In this document: in pieces, positions 17,267 to 24,635 of the stretch
How the letters are laid out: each line of letters opens with the position of its first letter
How positions within the stretch are numbered: position 1 is the first letter of the stretch
Source: JBBIWA01 sp037439425
GTDB lineage: Bacteria; Acidobacteriota; Blastocatellia; RBC074
Assembly: GCA_037439425.1 (NCBI GenBank)
Contig: JBBIWA010000032.1
Location: 1 to 49,117 of the forward strand
Reading direction: 5' to 3'
Length of the DNA stretch: 49,117 nt
Translations under genes and position numbers: made by a program
Notes under the pieces: generated by a model
Told to the model about the DNA's origin: nothing
Databases searched by the model: none
The model's input: the letters and a program-made list of their open reading frames with translations, nothing else

Positions 17267-19045
17267 GTGGGCCGAGTCTCTGCATCACTATTTTTCGGAC
17301 TCTTTGTGATTCTGGCTTTCAGCCTTGCCAGAGAGTCTTTCTCTCTCGATGCGCCCCCCCAAACCCCTCTCTTCCGTGAAGCCGCTGCCGACACAGGTCT
17401 TAACTTCCATCATTTCACCGGTGCGACAGGTGAATTTTATATGGCTGAAATCATGGGTGCGGGCGGCGCTTTGATTGACTATGACGGTGATGGCGATCTG
17501 GATCTCTACCTGCTTCAGGGCACGATGCTGGATGAAAAGAAGAAACCCAGTGAAGCGCTCTTTCCGCCGCCCCGAGATTGGAAGGGAGGCAATCGGCTGT
17601 TTCGCAATGAACTGATCCCAACAGGCAAATTACGCTTCACCGATGTTACAGAAAGGGCCGGGGTAGGCTACGTGGGTTACGGCATGGGTGCTGCGGTAGG
17701 TGATTATGACAATGATGGCGATCTGGACCTTTACGTGACCAACTTCGGATCGAATGTGCTTTACCGCAATAACGGGGACGGGACGTTTACTGACGTGACG
17801 CGGGAAGCAGGCGTAGATGATCCACGCTGGAGCGCGAGCGCAGCCTTTTTAGACTATGACCGCGATGGCGATCTGGATCTATTCGTTACCAACTACATTG
17901 ACTTCACGATCAAAGGCAATAAGCGATGTTACTCTCCGGCTGGTGATCCTGACTATTGCTCTCCGGCATCCTACCGGCCAGTGCCGGATCGTCTCTTTCG
18001 CAATGAAGGCAACGGCAAATTCACTGACGTAACGCAATCGTCAGGCATTGGCACGACGTTCGGTCCCGGTCTGGGCGTGAGCTGCGCTGACTTCAACGGT
18101 GATGGCTGGATTGATATCTATGTGGCTAATGATGGCGCAGCCAATCTGCTCTGGTTCAACCAGCGAGATGGGACTTTCAAGGAGGATGGTTTGATAGCGG
18201 GCGCAGCCTATAGTGCGGATGGAGTGGCGCGCGCCGGGATGGGGATTGCCGCTGGAGATTTCGACAACGATGGGGATGAAGACATCCTGGTGACCAACCT
18301 GACTAAAGAGGGGAGCACGCTTTATCGCAATGATGGACGCGGCAACTTTTACGATGCGACGGTCGAATTTGATCTTCATCAGCCCAGTTTTCTCTCAACT
18401 GGCTTTGGCGTAGGCTGGTTCGATTACGATCATGATGGCTTCTTAGACCTGTTTGCCGCCAATGGCGCGGTCACGATTTTGGAAACGCTGCGCGGGCGGC
18501 CTTATCCCTTTCACCAACTCAATCAACTTTTCCACAACGAAGCTAAAGGATTTCGTGAGGTAACTAAAGTAGCTGGCCCGGCCTTGCAACTGTCCGAAGT
18601 GAGTCGTGGCGCAGCCTTCGGAGATATTGACAATGATGGTGACATAGACATCCTGGTGACTAACAATAACGGCCCGGCGCGGTTGTTGCTGAATGAAGTC
18701 GGGTCACGCTTCCCCTGGTTGCAGGTGCGCCTGGAAGGAGTCAAAGATAATCGTCACGGCATCGGAGCGCGGGTCGCGGTGTTGAGGAAGAGTCAGAAAC
18801 CGCTCTGGCGTCTTGTTCGTGCCGATGGCAGCTATCTCAGCGCAAGCGACCTCCGCGTCCATTTCGGTCTCGGCGCGGACCCTAAAGTTGAAGCTGTCGT
18901 GGTGCAGTGGCCGAATGGCAATAAGGAAATCTGGAGTGAGGTTAAGGTCAATACCTTGATTGTGCTGCGGCAGAATACCGGAAAGCCCTGGTCAGACGTT
19001 CCTGCTGCCCGTGAACGACCACGAAGGCGCACAACGCAGCGGTAG
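17267..19045 (+). CDS. CRTAC1-like secreted VCBS / ASPIC-UnbV protein
   Basis: The product has about 592 residues from GTG at 17267; GTG at 17264 is an alternative. The frame stays open upstream to an ATG at 17198, but those residues are translated repeat element and would bury the signal peptide (VGRVSASLFFGLFVILAFSLA). The protein has five or more FG-GAP/VCBS repeats with Ca-binding loops such as DYDGDGDLDLYL, DYDNDGDLDLYV, DYDRDGDLDLFV and DFDNDGDEDILV. A C-terminal ASPIC/UnbV domain follows (about residues 490-570, RLEGVKDNRHGIGARV ... VHFGLG). Proteins of this type are exported, calcium-stabilised propellers of unknown ligand and are abundant in Acidobacteriota. The gene converges on the permease gene. 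Confidence 0.88.
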   Translation: MGRVSASLFFGLFVILAFSLARESFSLDAPPQTPLFREAAADTGLNFHHFTGATGEFYMAEIMGAGGALIDYDGDGDLDLYLLQGTMLDEKKKPSEALFPPPRDWKGGNRLFRNELIPTGKLRFTDVTERAGVGYVGYGMGAAVGDYDNDGDLDLYVTNFGSNVLYRNNGDGTFTDVTREAGVDDPRWSASAAFLDYDRDGDLDLFVTNYIDFTIKGNKRCYSPAGDPDYCSPASYRPVPDRLFRNEGNGKFTDVTQSSGIGTTFGPGLGVSCADFNGDGWIDIYVANDGAANLLWFNQRDGTFKEDGLIAGAAYSADGVARAGMGIAAGDFDNDGDEDILVTNLTKEGSTLYRNDGRGNFYDATVEFDLHQPSFLSTGFGVGWFDYDHDGFLDLFAANGAVTILETLRGRPYPFHQLNQLFHNEAKGFREVTKVAGPALQLSEVSRGAAFGDIDNDGDIDILVTNNNGPARLLLNEVGSRFPWLQVRLEGVKDNRHGIGARVAVLRKSQKPLWRLVRADGSYLSASDLRVHFGLGADPKVEAVVVQWPNGNKEIWSEVKVNTLIVLRQNTGKPWSDVPAARERPRRRTTQR

Positions 19046-19106
19046 GAATGCTCAGCCAGATCAGAAACAGAAGAACGCCGGATCGCGCAAAGACCGTGGA
19101 TTTCAT
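18948..19106 (-). CDS. possible small membrane protein (52 aa)
   Basis: An ATG at 19106, 38 bases after the permease stop, opens a 52-residue frame beginning MKSTVFARSGVLLFLIWLS. It has one strong hydrophobic helix, a short charged part and Tyr at the end. It overlaps the 3' end of the VCBS gene on the other strand. A weak GAGG lies upstream. The hydrophobic N-terminus is gene-like, but overlap with real coding sequence can create such frames by chance. Confidence 0.25.
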   Translation of the reverse strand: MKSTVFARSGVLLFLIWLSIPTAALCAFVVVHGQQERLTRAFRYSAAAQSRY

Positions 19107-19144
19107 GAGGAGACCTCGCTTGAGTTTGGTTCGAGGGAAATTAT

Positions 19145-20497
19145 TCAGCGCGCTGGCTGGAGCCGCTTGAGCAGCAGAAAAGCGGGATAGCTCGCAGCTA
19201 GTAGCAGCAGCGCATAAAGGCTGTTGCGCGTATCGCCCGCGACTGCGCCCGCCAGAAAAGCCGTGGCCCAACCGAGCGCCAATCCAGTTGTCCAGGGGTA
19301 GCCCCAGGCTCGATAAGGTCTCGGCGTGTGAGGCTCGCTGAAGCGCAGCACAAAGACCGAGAGAAATGAGATCACATTGTTGGTGATAAAGAAAAAGGCC
19401 AGCACCGCGATCACCTGCTCGAAGGTGCCGCTGAGAATGAAGAGCCCCGCCACCATCGTGCTGATCAATAAAGCCACCGTTGGCGTCCCGCCTTCGTTGA
19501 CCCGCACCGCTCGTTGGGAAAATAGCTCATCGCGGCTCATCGCAAACAGCACTCGTGTCGCCATCAAATGATAGGCATTGATCCCGCTCAGCATCGAGAG
19601 GATCGTCAAGCTTCTGATAATGGTGTCGCCATATGGGCCGAAGATCGCTTGAGCGGCGGCGCCCACGGCCAGCTCCTGGCCCGCGATCTGCGCCATCGGC
19701 AGCACATAAAGCAACGCCAGATTGACCAGCAAATAGATCCCGATAATTGAGATCACTCCGCCAAAGAGCGCACGCGGAAGATTGCGCTCAGGATGGCGCA
19801 CTTCTTCGGAGAAATAGATCACCCCGGCCCAGCCATCATAGGTGTAGATCACCGATTGTAGTGCTAGAATTAGCGCCACCAGCAGAGAGGGACCAGTTGG
19901 AGTTGAAGGCGAAGGGAGATGCGCTATGGCGGTCTTCCCGCCGAAGAGAAAACAGGCCGCAACCAGCCCCAGAAACGCCAGCGCCTTGAGCAGACTGGTC
20001 AGGTTTTGAATCTGACTGCCCCAACGAATTCCGCGCCATTGCAGGAGCGCAAAGAGCAGGGTGGTTGCCAGAGCAAGGGGAACTGTTTGTCCAGTCAGAG
20101 CGGGAAAAAGCGCTGAGGTGTATTCGCCGACGACGATCGAGACTGCCGCAGTCGTCCCGCAGGTTGAGATCCAATCGCTCCAACCGACGATGAATCCGGC
20201 GTACTGGCCAAGCGCGCGCTGCGCGTAAACATATTGCCCGCCAGCGCGCGGGATCATCGTTCCAAGCTCCGCCACCGAAATCGCGCCGAGCAGCACATAA
20301 AGTCCGCCCGCGATCCAGACACCGGCAAAAAGCCAGGGGTGAGGCAGATGCCTGGCCACTTCACCAGGAGTCCGCAGAATGCCTGCTCCGATAGTGTTGC
20401 CAATGGTGACTGCGATGCCGAAGCCGACGCCAAGCACGCGTAGCAAATGGCCGCTGCGGCCTTGCTCGAGCGAAGTGGCTTCTGATATGGGCGGCAA
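19145..20497 (-). CDS. APC-superfamily amino acid permease
   Basis: The product has about 450 residues with about 12 hydrophobic segments. The first helix holds the substrate-binding glycine motif TIGNTIGAGIL. Further family motifs are GGQYVYAQRALG and YTYDGWAGVIYFSEEVRHPERNLPRAL. This is the LAT/basic-amino-acid type of inner-membrane transporter or exchanger; the substrate cannot be read from sequence. The best start in this frame is TTG at 20497 (codons LPPISEATSLEQG...), with a weak GAGG upstream. It converges on the CRTAC1-like gene. Confidence 0.85.
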   Translation of the reverse strand: MPPISEATSLEQGRSGHLLRVLGVGFGIAVTIGNTIGAGILRTPGEVARHLPHPWLFAGVWIAGGLYVLLGAISVAELGTMIPRAGGQYVYAQRALGQYAGFIVGWSDWISTCGTTAAVSIVVGEYTSALFPALTGQTVPLALATTLLFALLQWRGIRWGSQIQNLTSLLKALAFLGLVAACFLFGGKTAIAHLPSPSTPTGPSLLVALILALQSVIYTYDGWAGVIYFSEEVRHPERNLPRALFGGVISIIGIYLLVNLALLYVLPMAQIAGQELAVGAAAQAIFGPYGDTIIRSLTILSMLSGINAYHLMATRVLFAMSRDELFSQRAVRVNEGGTPTVALLISTMVAGLFILSGTFEQVIAVLAFFFITNNVISFLSVFVLRFSEPHTPRPYRAWGYPWTTGLALGWATAFLAGAVAGDTRNSLYALLLLAASYPAFLLLKRLQPAR

Positions 20498-20520
20498 TGC
20501 TTCTCGATCCTCGGCTTAGC

Positions 20521-21072
20521 CTACTTCTTTTCCTTGAAAGTAACCGAAGCGCGCGTGGTCTCCCATTCCAGCTTCAGAATCCCGCCATCGCCCGCTTTTT
20601 CGAGCGAGATGGTGAACTCTTCGAGCGGCGCGCTGAGTGTCTCTACCTTCATATCAATGCGCGCTAGCTCTTGCTTTTCGTCATCAGCCGTGTAAGGGAT
20701 GCCCCACTGGCCGGTGCGCTTATTGATAATCAGCTTCCATCCCTTTTGTGATGGCAGTGTGAAGAGTGTGTAGGTGCCCTTCGGCACTGTCACGTTGCCG
20801 ATAATCAAATCGGCTTCGGTCGTGAAGTGCGTGGCTCTGTTAGCACCAGTGCGCCAGACCTGATCATAGGGGACCAGTCCACCCATGATCTTGCGCCCGC
20901 GCATCCTGGGGCTGCCGTAGTCAACGGAGATCTTCTTGCCGTTGAGCTCCATCTCGGCCGATCGGCGGGGGCTGAGCTGTTGCGCCTGTAGCGGTGAGGC
21001 GCCGAAGCTTGAAATCAGAATCAAAGCCAGGGCTGTGGCCCAGGCGATTATGCGCTTATCGTTGAGTTTCAT
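20521..21072 (-). CDS. DUF2911 secreted protein
   Basis: The product has 183 residues with a signal peptide (MKLNDKRIIAWATALALIL..., cleavage near LQAQ). The core segments YGSPRMRGRKIMGGLVPYDQ, VWRTGANRATHF and VPKGTYTLFTLP match DUF2911, a family of exported beta-rich proteins common in Bacteroidota and Acidobacteriota. The function is unknown. AGGAGA lies 8 bases before the ATG. It ends 24 bases before the permease start, so the two may be co-transcribed. Confidence 0.88.
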   Translation of the reverse strand: MKLNDKRIIAWATALALILISSFGASPLQAQQLSPRRSAEMELNGKKISVDYGSPRMRGRKIMGGLVPYDQVWRTGANRATHFTTEADLIIGNVTVPKGTYTLFTLPSQKGWKLIINKRTGQWGIPYTADDEKQELARIDMKVETLSAPLEEFTISLEKAGDGGILKLEWETTRASVTFKEKK

Positions 21073-21162
21073 CGTCTCAGTCTCCTTGGAAGGTAAACCA
21101 CGAAGGACACGAAGAGAAGAAGATGATCTTTATGTTCTTCTCGGGTCATATTTATTGTTTCA

Positions 21163-21280
21163 GGGCGTCGCAACGCGACATGGAATAGCTCTTCGGAGAA
21201 TCGTTCGGAGGACCGTCTTCAGGCGGATTGGGGCAGAGCGAAAAAGCCCGGCTGCAAGCCGGTGCTCCAAACTTTTCATC
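21163..21280 (+). repeat. dispersed repeat (family B) plus GCCCGGC hairpin
   Basis: The segment 21163-21206 (GGGCGTCGC..GCGAC..GGAA.AGCTCTTCGGAGAATCG) is a diverged copy of a repeat seen at 36714-36757 and 36803-36846 and, inverted, at 24296-24340. It is followed near 21246-21266 by the hairpin AGCCCGGCTGCAAGCCGGTGC. The region between the DUF2911 and thiolase genes has no other feature. Confidence 0.55.
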
Positions 21281-21339
21281 GTTTCTCTCGAGTCGTCGCC
21301 ATACAGCATGAGCGACATTGGTTGAGAGTGATTGAATGT

Positions 21340-22524
21340 TTACTGTAAATTCTCGAAGATGCCTGCTGCGCCCTGGCCGCCGCCGACGCACATGGTAACC
21401 ATGCCGTAGCGCGCGCCTCGGCGTTTCATCTCACCGATCAGTTGCACGGTGAGCTTGGCGCCTGTGGCTCCGAGCGGGTGCCCTAAAGCAATTGCTCCGC
21501 CATTGACATTGACGCGCTCTTGATCCATCTCCAGCTCACGAATGACGGCGAGCGCCTGCGCAGCGAAAGCTTCGTTGAGTTCAATCAAATCGATGTCCGA
21601 AAGTTTGAGTCCAGCCAGTCGCAAGGCTTTAGGCACGGCTTCTACCGGGCCGATACCCATGATCTCCGGTGGCACTCCGGCAACTGCAAACGAAACGAAG
21701 CGGGCGAGCGGTTTGATGCCGAGTTCTTCTGCCCGCTGGCGCGACATCACGATCACCGCCGCCGCGCCATCCGAGGTCTGCGAAGAGTTGCCTGCTGTCA
21801 CCGTGCCCGAAGCGTGGAAGACCGGCTTGAGCTTGGCCAATGCTTCAAGCGAAGTGTCGCGGCGCGGCCCTTCGTCGGTGTCGAAGACATATTTCGTTCT
21901 TTTGATCTCTCCCCCCTTGCCGATTTCCACCTGCTCGACTTCGAGCGGCACAATCCCATCTTCGGCCAGTTTGCCTGAATCAATGGCAGCGATAGCGCGC
22001 TGATGGCTGCGCAGAGAGAAAGCATCTTGATCCTGGCGTGAGACCTCGAATTGCTTGGCCACGTTTTCAGCCGTGAGCCCCATGCCAAGATAGACATCAG
22101 GGTTGACTTCGACCAGCTCTGGATTAGGGGCGAACTTGTAGCCGCCTCGCGGCAACAAGCTCATGGATTCGGTGCCGCCAGCGATGATCGTGTCAGCGAA
22201 CCCCGCCATGATGCGCTCAGCAGCTTGCGCGATGGTTTGCAATCCCGATGAGCAGAAACGATTGACCGTCACTGCTGGAACCGAGTAGGGAAGCCCAGCG
22301 CGCAAAGCTGCGATGCGGGCTACGTTATTGCCCTGCTCGGCTTCGGGCGCAGCACAGCCGAGGATAACATCATCGATACTTTCAGGCGGCAGCTCAGGTG
22401 TGCGTTTGAGAAGTTCGCCGATCACTGCCGCTGCCATATCGTCTGGTCGAGTCGTGCGCAGCGCGCCGCGCGGAGCTTTGCCCACCGCAGTGCGCGCGCC
22501 AGCCACAATCACAGCCTCTTTCAT
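21340..22524 (-). CDS. thiolase / acetyl-CoA C-acetyltransferase
   Basis: The product has 394 residues, a normal thiolase length. The nucleophile is C91 in NRFCSSGLQTI. H349 lies in GHPLGATGAK and the second catalytic Cys, C379, in MCVGGGQG. Cytosolic thiolases of this type either cleave 3-ketoacyl-CoA in beta-oxidation or condense two acetyl-CoA. The sequence (VNRFCSSGLQTI, AAPEAEQGNN) is closer to the degradative FadA-like group, but no other beta-oxidation gene is in the window. The ATG has AAGGA upstream. Confidence 0.92.
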   Translation of the reverse strand: MKEAVIVAGARTAVGKAPRGALRTTRPDDMAAAVIGELLKRTPELPPESIDDVILGCAAPEAEQGNNVARIAALRAGLPYSVPAVTVNRFCSSGLQTIAQAAERIMAGFADTIIAGGTESMSLLPRGGYKFAPNPELVEVNPDVYLGMGLTAENVAKQFEVSRQDQDAFSLRSHQRAIAAIDSGKLAEDGIVPLEVEQVEIGKGGEIKRTKYVFDTDEGPRRDTSLEALAKLKPVFHASGTVTAGNSSQTSDGAAAVIVMSRQRAEELGIKPLARFVSFAVAGVPPEIMGIGPVEAVPKALRLAGLKLSDIDLIELNEAFAAQALAVIRELEMDQERVNVNGGAIALGHPLGATGAKLTVQLIGEMKRRGARYGMVTMCVGGGQGAAGIFENLQ

Positions 22525-22908
22525 CTTTAAGTAATCCTTTCCAGGCGAGAAATAGACACCCTCCTCCCTTCACAGCAGTACAAGCTTTACCACAAACGAA
22601 GACAAAGCGGAAGGGAGCATTATACCAATTCCTCAAGCAGGTGAGATATTATGTTCCCGTTCCGGGTGTGCCAAGTAGGACTTGGTAGAAAAAGGAGGGG
22701 GCAGGTTTCTAAAGTTGGTCAAGGCGCCTTCAGAATCTGCCTATGTGTGAGGCATAGGTGAGAGGAGAGCGATCCTCTAAAGTCGGTCAAGCTGCCTTAG
22801 GCCGTTGAAGAGATCAGCAAGCAAGCTCTGTGTGGAGCTCTCTCTTCTAAGCGAGGCCATTCTCGGTAGCTTCAATCTGGCTCCGGTCAGGTAGTAGCCT
22901 GACTAGTT
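22525..22908. other. intergenic region upstream of the thiolase
   Basis: No convincing gene is seen. A palindrome CCAAG-taggA-CTTGG at about 22674-22688 is nearly the same as a palindrome at 505-524 (TACCAAGTCCTGCTTGGTGC), inverted, so it is another small dispersed element. The thiolase promoter should lie just above 22540. Confidence 0.4.
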
Positions 22909-23003
22909 GTATGAGTGTAACGGTATGAGTAATGGCTGCCGCAGGGAGCAGCCAGCAGCGAGCAGTGGTGTATGAGTGTAACGGTATGAGTAATGGCTGC
23001 CGC
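22909..23003 (+). repeat. 34-bp direct repeat, two copies
   Basis: The unit GTATGAGTGTAACGGTATGA, continuing to GGCTGCCGC, occurs at 22909-22942 and identically at 22970-23003 with a 27-base spacer. It sits at the edge of the repeat-rich region and has no coding signal. Confidence 0.8.
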
Positions 23004-23082
23004 CCGTTTCACGGGCTGGAAACCATTTATCCATCCTCTTCCAGGGTTACGCGCTGCGCGCTCCAAGCTGGGCTTTAGGCTA

Positions 23083-23560
23083 GCGCCCGCCTTCGCGGGC
23101 TGCGAGGTGCAACTGTGGTCCGAGACCGGTTCTTAGGATCACAATGGCTAAAAATCTCCTGCCCGCCTTCGCGGGCTGTGAGGTGCAAACCCCTCGCTGC
23201 TCGCCGCTCGCCCTTGATGGCTAAAAATCTCCCACCCGCCTTCGCGGGCTGCGAGGTGCAACCCCCTCGCTGCTCGCTGCTCGCCCTTGTAGGATCTTCC
23301 GCCCCCATTCGCGTGCTGTGGGATGGACCATCAGCCCGCGCACGCGGGCGAGAGCATAAAGCCTGGGGTGATTTGTGGATTGCGGATTGCGAATTGCGAA
23401 TTGCGGATTTGCCAGGCGGGCGACAGCTTGCTGTGATCGGTTGGGTTCTTTTTTCAGCCCGCGCAGGCGGGCGAGAGCATAGAGCCTGGGGTGTAAACCC
23501 CAGGAATGAGCAACCACCCAATCGAGCGAGCCCGCACACGCGGGCGACAGCGGCAACGGA
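23083..23560. repeat. cluster of GC-rich hairpin repeats (family C)
   Basis: Three copies of GCCCGCCTTCGCGGGCTG.GAGGTGCAA, one with ACCCGCC, lie near 23089, 23159 and 23236. The latter two sit in a tandem of about 70 bases with CCTCGCTGCTCGC. Three further units of CAGCCCGC.C..GCGGGCGA.AGC follow near 23332, 23456 and 23529, two of them continuing AGCCTGGGGTG. All are centred on a G+C-rich stem. A low-complexity GGATTGCGAATTGCG stretch lies at about 23374-23410. Open frames across this block are translations of repeats. Confidence 0.75.
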
Positions 23561-23796
23561 GACATATCAAAGTAACTGCTCAGCCGCGTAGCTATGCTCT
23601 CCTTGAGTGCTGAACAGGGGAATAATGGGATGGTGTCTTCAAATGTCACTGCTGCGGCCGCGGAACGGCAATTGAATTTAGGCTGGTCTTTCAAGGCCGG
23701 CGTCGCGGTGATGTGTTGAGAAGCCGGAGTCTGTGAGAAATGGAACTGGCGGGAAGTTCCCATGAATCTTGAACGCACTGGCTTTATGCCTATGTA

Positions 23797-24066
23797 GTGG
23801 ATGGGCTGTCGCGTCGCTGCGAGCAAGCCAGAGTCCGACTGCAAGGGAAAAATCCGGCCTATACCCCCAGGACGTGCTCCAATTGCCATAGGTGCGACAG
23901 ACGAAGCCTGGTTGGTGACAGGTTCCGGTGTCGTCATTGTGGTTTTTCCGGTGATGCCGACCTGAATGCGGCGCTGAACTTGAAGCGGCTCGGTGAGGCG
24001 GGAGTCTATGGTCTGCGGTTGGTTGCCAAGCTGGAACTTTGTCGCCTGACCTGTTCAGATCGGTAA
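23797..24066 (+). pseudogene. TnpB (IS200/IS605/IS607-type) C-terminal zinc-finger remnant
   Basis: An 89-residue frame carries the C-terminal signature of TnpB/OrfB, the RNA-guided nuclease of IS605-family elements. It shows TCSNC (C27, C30), FRCRHC (C45, C48) and the last RuvC acidic motif DADLNAALN. Everything upstream (the RuvC-I and -II core, about 300 residues) is missing, so this is a degenerate fragment. Sequence after residue about 65 is not family-like. No intact tnpA, element end or convincing right-end guide RNA could be assigned. Confidence 0.75.
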
Positions 24067-24220
24067 AGTTTTCAGCAACCATAGTCCTTTCCGACGTGCA
24101 CCACCTGAGATTAGCTGGTGATGAGTCAGACTGTATTGGAAGTTCCAGGCGAGAGAGCGTTAGCGCTGAGACTGTCGCCGCAAACGCTGAGTGAGGAGTT
24201 ACGTTGAGCGGTGGCCCTGG

Positions 24221-24246
24221 GTAGGCAAGCTCGGTAGCTTGCCTAC
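24221..24246. repeat. perfect 10-bp stem hairpin
   Basis: GTAGGCAAGC (24221-24230) and GCTTGCCTAC (24237-24246) form a perfect stem around a 6-base loop TCGGTA. It lies in the repeat-rich region after the TnpB remnant and is not attached to an intact gene, so it is read as a repeat rather than a terminator. Confidence 0.6.
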
Positions 24247-24279
24247 TTTGCGGGAATGGTTTGCTGAAGAAAACTGAGC

Positions 24280-24436
24280 ACCTACCCAGGAATTTTCCCG
24301 AGGAGTCATTCAGCTCGCGCTGCGACGCGGGAGAGACGATCAAACCCTCACGAACGCACGCTGATCTAGCGTGCAAGATCTTCAGCCCCAATGAGCACGC
24401 AAGGATGCATGCGCTCCCGGGGATTTTCCGCAGGAG
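24280..24436 (+). repeat. diverged family A element joined to inverted family B
   Basis: CCTACCCAGG-AATTTTCCCGAGGAG (24281-24305) is a family A end with its tail. It is followed by an inverted family B unit (to about 24330). A degraded family A core follows, containing GCACGCTGATCTAGCGTGC and GCACGCAAGGATGCATGCGC, and the tail GATTTTCCGCAGGAG at 24422-24436 closes it. The right end abuts the histidine-kinase remnant. Confidence 0.6.
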
Positions 24437-24442
24437 ATGGGA

Positions 24443-24574
24443 GAAGATTGTCCCTTTGCCCGGCTCGCTATAGACCCAGATATTGTCCCCACTCTGCTTG
24501 ATGATGCCGTAGACAGTAGATAGTCCCAGTCCAGTGCCTTTGCCTTGTTCCTTTGTTGTGAAGATCCGATCCGC
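24443..24574 (-). pseudogene. histidine kinase remnant (ATPase G-box fragment)
   Basis: The minus strand encodes FTTKEQGKGTGLGLSTVYGI followed by IKQSGDNIWVYSEPGKGTIF. This is the F/G2 box and last strand of a HATPase_c domain from a (hybrid) sensor kinase. Homology stops 6 bases before the family A tail at 24422-24436 on one side. On the other, just before FTTK (about 24562), the EPF normally seen is missing. Only about 45 residues of a normal kinase remain, so it is a non-functional fragment truncated at a repeat. Confidence 0.75.
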
Positions 24575-24635
24575 ATTTCGCAAGCCAGAATCTGGTGTGG
24601 CTTTTTACTTGGGCGACTGGTGAACTCATCTATGC

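Noticed and set aside
23083..23560. Possible CRISPR array
   Set aside because: Units are irregularly spaced, vary in sequence and contain internal GC hairpins with conserved flanks instead of unique spacers; no cas gene is present.
23075..23937. Long frames on both strands across the hairpin-repeat cluster
   Set aside because: The peptides repeat HPRLYALARxRG- and AARGLHLTAREGG-like strings that are translations of the repeats.
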